Assembly (NCBI GenBank): GCA_029260765.1
Contig: JAJDCP010000159.1
Span: 30,422 to 94,421 of the forward strand
Direction: 5' to 3'
DNA length: 64,000 bases
Origin: Planctomycetota bacterium
GTDB lineage: Bacteria; Planctomycetota; J058; JAJDCP01
The stretch's first letter is position 1. The number at the start of each line of letters is the position of its first letter. The position numbers and the translations under genes were made by a program. Under the pieces are notes generated by a model. It saw only the letters and a list, made by a program, of their open reading frames with translations. It ran no database searches and was not told the origin of the DNA. Positions 59,301 to 64,000 of the stretch are shown piece by piece.

Positions 59301-62223
59301 AGGGTGCTTGGTCCCAGCCATAGGCGACGCTGGTGCGGCCCAGCTGGGAGAACATCTCGAAATAGCGCCGCTTCAACTGCAGCCGCCAGGCCTGCGCGGC
59401 CTGCATCTGCTCACGCACCAGCTCTCTCGAAGCCAGCTGGCGGCCTTCGGCGAAGAACTCTTCGCCGTCTCGCATCTTGAAGGCGCGCTCGACCTCGAAA
59501 CGAGCCCGGTCTGCGTCGCTCTCGAGGACCAGAAAGGAGGTGTAGGGGGTGATGATCTGGTAGTCCTCGGACAGGCCCACGATCCGTTCCTGCAGCAGGG
59601 CGCTCGGCACCTGGCCCAGCAGGTGCTCCAGATGATGGCGGGCCCACAAGCGCGGGATGAAAGCGTTGCTGCGTGAGCCCTCTTCGAGCGCGACCTCGAG
59701 CACATGCTCGACGGGCTTCCCGGCCAGCGTCCCCCGCACCACCACGCGCACTGGACCCTCGCTGGTGCCCGGCAGATAGCGCCCCACCACCACGTGCTGC
59801 TGGCCCGCCGGCAGGCTGCCCAGCTCGCGGGGATAGACCGCCGCCGTCTCCAGCCCTTCGATCTCGACCCGCAGCTCACGCAGCACGGGGTGGGTGAGAC
59901 GCTCGAGCAGCTGGTCGGCGGCGCGCACGGCCCCCTGGCGATCTTCGACCTTGTGGAGGCTGCCCCCCACGCTCGCCAGCGCCTTGAGCACCAGGTCCTC
60001 GTAGCTGCTGCCCACAGCGACAGCATGCACCTGCAGCTGCCGCCCTCTCAAGACGCGCTTGAGACGCTCGGCCTGGGCGGCAGGCTCGGCGTCGCCCGTG
60101 GTCGGGATCGCATCGCCGACATACACGATCTGCGTTCCGGGCCGACTGGCGTCCACAGCTGCGGCGATGCCCGCATCGAGATCGGTCCAACCCAGCGAAT
60201 GGCGCTGCTGCAAAAAGTCGAGCGCCTTGCGGCTGGACACTGCATCCACCGGCTGCGGTGCCGTAAAGGCAAAGCGGGTCTCGACATCACAGACGGCCAG
60301 ATTGAATCGGTCCTCAGCGCGCAGGCCGGTCAGGAAGGCGTCGAGGAAGGCCTCTTGCTGGACGCGCTTGCTCGGATCCATCGAGGCCGAAGTGTCCGCC
60401 AGAAAGACGAAATTCTGCGGCTCTCTGACGGCCAGACCGGCCTCTTCGCCGAGCGCCGGACCATCGAGCCAGATCAAGAAGTAGCCCTGCTCGGCGCGCA
60501 GGTGCGGCACAAAGCTGATCGGTGTGCTGGCCGGTGCGGTACGGATATCGAGCTGGAAGTCACGGTCGGGAGTGTACTCTTCAGCCGAGAACTCGAGGCT
60601 GGCCGTGTATTTCTGCACCCGCGCCCGCAGCTCATGGCTGGGGCTGTGCACGTCCTCCAGAGCTTGCGTCGAGGCCACGCTGACCGAGATGGCCAGCTGA
60701 CTCAAGGGCCGGCTGCGCAGCAGGTCGCTGTTCAGGCGGTAGCTGTAGCGGTAGCTCTGCCCCTGTTTCGGCAGCACCTGCGTGTAGGCGATGCGGATGC
60801 GCTTCTCGGCTCCGATCGGATAGACCCGCGCCTTGAAGATGTTGCCGCCCTGCCATTCCAACAGACCCGGGTCGCGGTTCTCGCGCAAGATGGTCTCATA
60901 GATCTGGCGCGCACGCTGTTTCTCGACGATCTCGCCTTCGACCAGCTCGTCCCCGATCCACATTCCAAAACTGCTGATCGAGGCCCCGGCAGGCAGAGGA
61001 AAATAGAAGACACCCTCGAGCACCATCGGCGTGTGGTTGACGAAGGATTCTTCGATCACCGTGCGCGCGATCTGGTCGCGGATGTCGACCTGGACCTTGT
61101 GGTAGCCGATGCTCAGCGCCACGTTGCGGCCATCGATCTTCGCCAGCAGCGAGCCCAGCGGTTCGGGCCGGTCGTCTTTGTAGGCCGCCAACCAATCGGG
61201 AGCCGCCTCGACCAGCTGTAGCCCCGCTTCGCCGACGCGGACCATCCCACTCTGGCGCAGAGTGATGGCGGTGCCCTTCGGCCCCGACACCACCACACGC
61301 ACCCCTTCGACCAGCTCGACGTCGAGCAGCCCCCGGGTCAGGGTGCAGGCATCGGCGCCTGTCAGCTCGAGCAGTCCTCCGGGTCCAAGGATCAGCTGTG
61401 TGCCGCCGGCTGTCCGCAAGCTGACGAGGTTGGCCCCTCGAGCGGAGGTCTTCAGCCACGCGCCGATGGCCAACACATCGTCCTTGGCTGCGCCGGCCCA
61501 GCGGCTGTCTGCCACGCCTTTGCTATGGACGACGCCCTGGACGTCGGCGACTGTTGCCAGCGCGCCCGCATCGCCCCAGCTCATGCTGGCGAGGGCGAGG
61601 ACGAGCAGCGAGCAGACGGAGAAACTGGCCAGTTTGTGCTTCCCGAACATGGTCCATCCTTTTCCCGTGCTGTACACGGCGGCATTCTTCAACCACACAA
61701 GGGGCGCGAGCCAGCCCAGCTTCGCATAGCGTGCCCTGTCGCGCAGGCGCCGCACGGCGCCCTGGACCCGCTGTGAGACCGCCTGCGGGGTGACCCCGAG
61801 GCGGTCTGCTATGTCTTTCTGGCTCATGTCTTCGAGGTAGCGCATGCGCAATACGTCGCGCTGTGCCGGGGTGAGGTGGACGAACTGCTGCAGGATCGTG
61901 CGGACGTCGTCTTCGCTGTATTTCCTGTCCCTGTCCTGCTCGGCAAACGCATCCATCGACGTCACCTCGACCTTCTTGCGCTCCCAGGTCTTTTGCTTGC
62001 GCAGCCTGTTGAGGGCGAAGCGCCGCACGACCACAGACACCCAATGCGAGAAGGGCCCCTTGCGGTGGTACAAGCGCTCCTTCTCGAGCAGGCGGGCCAC
62101 ACACTCCTGGGTGAGCTCGTCGGCTTCATCGCAGTCGCGGGCCACGCGCCGCACCTGGGAGCGGATCGCTCCCAGGTGCGCGGTCAATTCGTCTCGGTAG
62201 GTTTCGTCGTGGTCCCGGCTCAT
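53365..62223 (-). CDS. Giant frame: ECF sigma factor, membrane segment, FecR-like, VIT, VWA and TPR regions
   Basis: This 2952-residue frame starts at ATG 62223 after GGGAG. Residues 8-80 are sigma region 2 (DELTQECVARLLEKERLYH) and about 115-162 sigma region 4 (LTPAQRDVLRMRYLEDMSQ, then GVTPQAVSQRVQGAVRRLR). A hydrophobic segment (FSVCSLLVLALASMSWG, about 199-216) exports the rest. FecR-like beta region about 220-330; VIT about 365-485 (VEGEIVEKQRARQIYETIL); VWA about 600-780 with MIDAS DTSASM at 610-615; about 1350-2952 TPR-type helices. No stop separates sigma and sensor, but ATG 61650 with AAAAGGATGG could start a separate exported product. Sigma-sensor fusions tethered to the membrane are known in Planctomycetes with other sensor domains. 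The signal sensed is unknown. Confidence 0.82.
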   Translation of the reverse strand: MSRDHDETYRDELTAHLGAIRSQVRRVARDCDEADELTQECVARLLEKERLYHRKGPFSHWVSVVVRRFALNRLRKQKTWERKKVEVTSMDAFAEQDRDRKYSEDDVRTILQQFVHLTPAQRDVLRMRYLEDMSQKDIADRLGVTPQAVSQRVQGAVRRLRDRARYAKLGWLAPLVWLKNAAVYSTGKGWTMFGKHKLASFSVCSLLVLALASMSWGDAGALATVADVQGVVHSKGVADSRWAGAAKDDVLAIGAWLKTSARGANLVSLRTAGGTQLILGPGGLLELTGADACTLTRGLLDVELVEGVRVVVSGPKGTAITLRQSGMVRVGEAGLQLVEAAPDWLAAYKDDRPEPLGSLLAKIDGRNVALSIGYHKVQVDIRDQIARTVIEESFVNHTPMVLEGVFYFPLPAGASISSFGMWIGDELVEGEIVEKQRARQIYETILRENRDPGLLEWQGGNIFKARVYPIGAEKRIRIAYTQVLPKQGQSYRYSYRLNSDLLRSRPLSQLAISVSVASTQALEDVHSPSHELRARVQKYTASLEFSAEEYTPDRDFQLDIRTAPASTPISFVPHLRAEQGYFLIWLDGPALGEEAGLAVREPQNFVFLADTSASMDPSKRVQQEAFLDAFLTGLRAEDRFNLAVCDVETRFAFTAPQPVDAVSSRKALDFLQQRHSLGWTDLDAGIAAAVDASRPGTQIVYVGDAIPTTGDAEPAAQAERLKRVLRGRQLQVHAVAVGSSYEDLVLKALASVGGSLHKVEDRQGAVRAADQLLERLTHPVLRELRVEIEGLETAAVYPRELGSLPAGQQHVVVGRYLPGTSEGPVRVVVRGTLAGKPVEHVLEVALEEGSRSNAFIPRLWARHHLEHLLGQVPSALLQERIVGLSEDYQIITPYTSFLVLESDADRARFEVERAFKMRDGEEFFAEGRQLASRELVREQMQAAQAWRLQLKRRYFEMFSQLGRTSVAYGWDQAPFSEYASGPLGLQRDYRLPASSSSSLRDDHQWAVPMSERRLELDVLKIASRQQLYEANESIGKLRYDALDPWGGLPFGLASSVGDKRERLAQSLEAGRHAWRPAPPQYLLALFPSLGVPYREQSSGWPAEVRERLAPLRRRAAIEAGAGGWRFSIEAFRMNKRGIEVPAGHTVSLLGAERWASRHEAPFQASTLRWFGDGQRAVANLADMLARERAGEDGDARAWPAPFSGLWFEPLDGVYASYEPELREAGDSLILVLRLQQKRVLELVFDAPSACLLEVRSFHNEKLTGRQRFGDFIEVGGHTWPQLYEAFDGDDRCTWRTRIEITRLEVAAYGKAWQAAVEPAQAALVLPATLPSLPEAKSRVEAGTAGFCEHLQVADFRAGYQDWDACWNELEAAFALEEGKPGLLRLRREALFFSRRVEAGRQLLLEQVPLLVAGAPRDALYLAESLLGHAQQLQARERLPLLQQLEPLYAAAEPRLEAVLVWQGRLHDLYAQLGWHERDLALLLGMQQAWPDDWQSQDAYASALFARRELEAAFAHLEGALERGLWLEHERRQIIQRGAQLRLDAKRLADFLRYVDAHAAALDWDQWIYEQVIAAHVMLDQVEEADALIASWLAAEPEEGDSRAINQMNAAVSHALGQFWGLFSYRQVDDRFFPQLAEACERLAERADLSAVVQRMFSHPTFRTSKLGSAQLRRDFARLQAQLTEAAPELVLHWVGRLRNAGFDPEDGGKAWQEIFDTVYRRWQEDRHVNLAQTILWYGSIERQLELRRQERAWDASVTAASNVLFLLMRAPWTQEREDEAFELIELSVEPSNPDPLADQVQLLTSVVDWALAGRAQVAEQTLPEANTLSRRALEEARQSWQTKAREAVLAKLQVLQSTAPQGYARWLLAEALYLRARLEQPAATLFAGFGDLFAGIDSDSLTFRGSMMARRCVESMASLAIQPRAPAALADSLLATARRHSLAGSELYDWHFLELALLVCLDRNAEAEALLVGILAEEDRFVARPWRVLLGALYAERGALAEAIEVYEALAGDQELGDSEASLLSAWYLALEQDAAADEAKVRSFALREEWELENWLWSQIYVYVRSGDEIPPELDPELPLMLRAWLRKASYPSRATSIIQQLYNATKDFRLLACLAEGVLGHSQEGIYDYLQNLQPVLDAIHEEATADQIADQLDGLRASCDDALSRRALAFLDFLVARRAATQTQGAEIWTARALASFEAAFADPWLPREAALAAGLLRGLGKLEPEALAVVQRREIEEIYRQLPRSSDDFPIVARHWAELQWIYGQRVSALGVLRTALTEVRRQGLVPQPAAILLMTLSSYLKQSGEYLACEELWRAELALPYAQTRAWEHELELFGCFVEAYPDHTVSAGRGSELYAFTEAWLIAELGTRRNTQVNQGIVERYCQLMQRAKPRETSVPDDLKDFAFRELPAILALYDFRDSYNVIASIVSQLERIVGNHEALRFLIVRAENEPRWLELAGQEIWSTLGYKIAELRTRVSLEAGLEERLLSLVLPVLERDLRLRSFRNTGLFHVGSGYFWSEQAETFAGVAQRVAKQRSHDAGVLQFVAEYLYHGLHRWQAGITVLQDAYRRGILGWEGRALLVDYLQGQEQYAVSLPIIMSLVEEVPGNADYRRYQIVALSHAGAPGSAAAAADSAMTYFKKQQLWEESAVSVLADACLRSDLLARGADLYGEAINLRKRFVTLDDWSLSHYYSQQAHCLAGLDRLSEAVDAAAGGILAWSQGQASRAEALETLVRILIAARDLDAYVDSCDVKTRNEGVDSPVIRRALGEAYFRRKAYAQAITQLSAALRNQPNDEPTRARLLEAYDKLDDQAGAVACLRAAIANAPRLIGQYEELGRRLRLLGDAMEAERAYTSLAEALPHEAEGHASLARHFLATERPQQAAVQWQQVVRVRSDEPAGYLEWARAAIAGNDPERARQVLQQVLARDWKSRFGNVHQQALELLRGL

Positions 62224-62333
62224 GCGGACTCCCTTGCGTCCTTCTTGACACACGAAGCCCACGAAGGGAAAGGCAGATTCCGGGAATTTTTGTGCGCCGG
62301 GCGTTGCGCTCGCAGCTCAGGACAGAGGAAGCC

Positions 62334-63497
62334 TCAGTGCGGGAAGTTGACGATCCGCCAGCCGTCTTCGGCCTTGCGCAGCTCGAATGCAGCGCCCGGA
62401 TTGGTCTTGATCCAGACCCGTGCGTCGTCGCCATCGATCTTTTCTTCCAACATCAGCAGGGTCGCGTCGAGCTGCTCTTTGGTGAAAGGTGCCACGGCGG
62501 CCTCGAACTGGGCCCGCATCACCGAACGTAGCTGCGCCCCGGTCATCTGCGCGTTGGGATCTTCTGCGGCCAGAGTCGCCGCCGACGCTTCCCAGTCCAT
62601 CACATCATCGAGCCGGCCGAGCTCTTCGAGCTTACCGAGCACCTTGAAGTAGACCACCGCCGCCTCTTTGGGATTGTCGACCGGCTGCGGATCGCCCGCA
62701 GCTTCTTCGGGAAGGTTGGCCATCACCTCTTCAGCACTGCCTGCAATCACGCGGATCGGTGCATTGGCCGGCCAGAACGCAACCACCTTGTGCTCGGCCG
62801 TGACAGCCACGTTCATCGGACCGTTGCCGCCTTCTTTGCTGAAGACCAGCTCCCGCACCTGCACCATCTCGCCCCGCAGATCAAACTCCGTCCAGGGCCC
62901 GACCTCGACCGTAGTGACCCCATAGGCAGCCACTTTGTCCGGCTCGTCGTCGTCGGGCCAATTCAGGCTCGCCAGCTCGGTCCCGGTGAACTCGCCGTCG
63001 AGGGGCAGCATCATCGCGACGAGCAGGAAGGCTGCCGGGTCGTCGTAGACCGCGCCCGCGAATTCGATGCTGTGGCGGGTCTCTTCGCCATCGATGCTCT
63101 GCTCGAGGATCCAGCTGGTGCCTTCGAGCCGCACCTCTTTTTTGGTGGTCGTCGCCTCCTCACCAGCAGCTTCCTCTTCGAGGCTGAGAGAATGCAATAC
63201 CGAGAGCTGTGCGTCGAGCTGATCGGTCTGGCGCAGGTTCTGCTGCATCGGTCCAAAGCTCATGGCAGCGGTGCTGACGACGGTGTAGGTCGCATCCGGA
63301 CGAGAGGTCGCCGGCTGCACGCCGACACTGAACTGCCCGATGCACTCGTTGCCGATGTACATGCCGAACAGTTGGTCGCCGAGCAGGCTTTCCTGCGGGC
63401 CTTCGAGCCCGGCGAGGGGATGGGTCTGCTCCTGGGCCGAGACACAGGTGCTGACCAACAGAGCCGCCAGAAGAGTGCGGCCGAGGTTGCGTTGCAT
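62334..63497 (-). CDS. Secreted protein of unknown function upstream of the giant sigma protein
   Basis: This 387-residue protein starts at ATG 63497 after AGGAG, with a signal peptide (GRTLLAALLVSTCVSAQEQTH). The mature part has a beta-rich middle (residues 50-240, with GMYIGNECIGQFSVGV), then a helical part. The last 60 residues (VWIKTNPGAAFELRKAEDGWRIVNFP) resemble a nuclear-transport-factor-2-like closing strand. I recognise no family. Its stop lies 110 bases upstream of the sigma gene on the same strand, so one operon is plausible. Confidence 0.7.
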   Translation of the reverse strand: MQRNLGRTLLAALLVSTCVSAQEQTHPLAGLEGPQESLLGDQLFGMYIGNECIGQFSVGVQPATSRPDATYTVVSTAAMSFGPMQQNLRQTDQLDAQLSVLHSLSLEEEAAGEEATTTKKEVRLEGTSWILEQSIDGEETRHSIEFAGAVYDDPAAFLLVAMMLPLDGEFTGTELASLNWPDDDEPDKVAAYGVTTVEVGPWTEFDLRGEMVQVRELVFSKEGGNGPMNVAVTAEHKVVAFWPANAPIRVIAGSAEEVMANLPEEAAGDPQPVDNPKEAAVVYFKVLGKLEELGRLDDVMDWEASAATLAAEDPNAQMTGAQLRSVMRAQFEAAVAPFTKEQLDATLLMLEEKIDGDDARVWIKTNPGAAFELRKAEDGWRIVNFPH

Positions 63498-63845
63498 AGG
63501 TTGCTCCTGGAAGTTGAACAGTCGCAACCATTGTGCGGTTGCAGCGCGGGATTGCAATCGCTGGCTGGCGGAGGCGACGCTGGGGACGCCGAGCAGCCCC
63601 TGCTGCGCCAGAGCCGGGTTCAAGCGCTGCCACGGCTTGTGCGTGGGGGCATGGAACAGCGCAAAGACGTCGGAACCGATGACGGGATCTTCGAGCTGAG
63701 AGAAACTCGAGGTCAGCACGTGGGGTTGTGCGCCGAGCTGCTTCAGTGCCTGGATGAGGCTACGGGCGTGGACTTTGCACCCCGTACCCTGACGGTCTTC
63801 GAGGTTGATGCCGTCGAGCAGAATGTTGCGGCCCGCCAGATCCAT
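63498..63845 (-). pseudogene. N-terminal fragment of a glycosyltransferase (GT4-like)
   Basis: ATG 63845, after GGGAG, starts a frame reading NILLDGINLEDRQGTGCKVHARSLIQALKQLGA, broken here as NILLDGINLEDRQGTG and VHARSLIQALKQLGA. This is the opening beta-alpha-beta and glycine loop of GT4-type glycosyltransferases. After about 115 residues the similarity ends, and the frame runs straight into the signal-peptide protein without a stop. The catalytic second domain is missing, so this is a remnant, not an enzyme. Confidence 0.55.
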
Positions 63846-63941
63846 GCGCGCACTCCCCACGTGAGTTAGACAGAGGTGCGTGAGAGTCAGCATGAACAGC
63901 GGGTCCAGCTACATCAAGTGTCGGCTCGTTGGTGTCGAAAG

Positions 63942-64000
63942 GTAGGGGCGGGGTTTACCCCCGCCCGTTCGCTCGGGAGGAGCGAAGCGTCCGAGTCTTC
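63942..64000. repeat. Dispersed palindromic repeat, cut by the window edge
   Basis: GTAGGGGCGGGGTTTACCCC opens at 63942 and is followed, after GCCCGTTCGCTCGGGAGG, by AGCGAAGCGTCCGAGTC (63981-63997). Both motifs recur in the same order inside the MITE-like element at 25371-25438. This is the left half of another copy. Confidence 0.65.

Noticed and set aside
1..64000. tRNA, rRNA or CRISPR loci
   Set aside because: Intergenic stretches were scanned by eye for tRNA T-loop sequence (GTTCGA), SRP and tmRNA landmarks and regular repeat-spacer patterns; none was found, though small RNAs may be missed without a covariance search.

Overview
The window is a GC-rich, gene-dense stretch of bacterial chromosome with no rRNA, tRNA, CRISPR array or prophage that I could recognise. 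Many genes sit on good Shine-Dalgarno sequences and overlap or nearly touch. The gene content (lipoproteins and a CusC/CusB/CusA-type triad, so a Gram-negative envelope; a membrane-tethered sigma factor with huge extracytoplasmic TPR and VWA regions; EF-hand, purple-acid-phosphatase-like, GT31-type and KshA/DAF-36-type proteins; PPi-type phosphofructokinase) fits a Planctomycetota or similarly deep-branching lineage best. That placement is inference, not proof.

Layout. 1-2.4 kb: end of an aspartoacylase-like gene, a VapBC-type toxin-antitoxin pair with a promoter/operator, a small lipoprotein and a broken thioredoxin-like gene. 2.4-9.4 kb: a heavy-metal efflux operon (small Cys-rich secreted protein, outer-membrane channel, adaptor, RND pump, YHS/TRASH-like His-rich lipoprotein). 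9.4-12.7 kb: an intergenic repeat cluster, a pair of unrecognised Cys-rich genes (the second with a papain-like C/H/D pattern), and an FKBP lipoprotein. 12.6-18.6 kb: a DnaJ-zinc-finger membrane protein, an EF-hand protein, a VOC protein, alanine racemase and small envelope proteins. 18.7-28.1 kb: a glycan island (GlfT2-like transferase, two sulfotransferase-like proteins, an ABC exporter, a GT31/GT2-like two-domain transferase), interrupted by a MITE-like element. 28.2-36.1 kb: PPi-type phosphofructokinase, a steroid-type Rieske oxygenase, MiaB, an orphan contractile-injection baseplate protein and a polyprenyl-phosphate mannosyltransferase-like GT2. 36.2-47.8 kb: a STAS/Thr-repeat scaffold, AMMECR1, RsmA, an alpha/beta hydrolase, a beta-propeller lipoprotein, a CBS protein, a PrmA-like methyltransferase, RimP, an FrnE-like DsbA and a TerB-like protein. 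47.8-53.3 kb: a GlcD-type flavoprotein coupled to a NuoF-like protein, an acetyltransferase and a metallophosphoesterase. 53.4-64 kb: a 2952-residue open frame joining an ECF sigma factor to FecR-like, VIT, VWA and TPR regions, preceded by a secreted protein and a glycosyltransferase fragment.

Most striking: (1) the sigma-FecR-VIT-VWA-TPR frame; (2) the STAS plus Thr-repeat protein, with about ten T-A-E-F-type and seven T-M-V-D-type repeats that look like arrays of phosphorylation/FHA-docking sites; (3) a lone baseplate gene without any other injection-system gene; (4) a family of intergenic palindromic repeats, one copy packaged in a terminal-inverted-repeat element.
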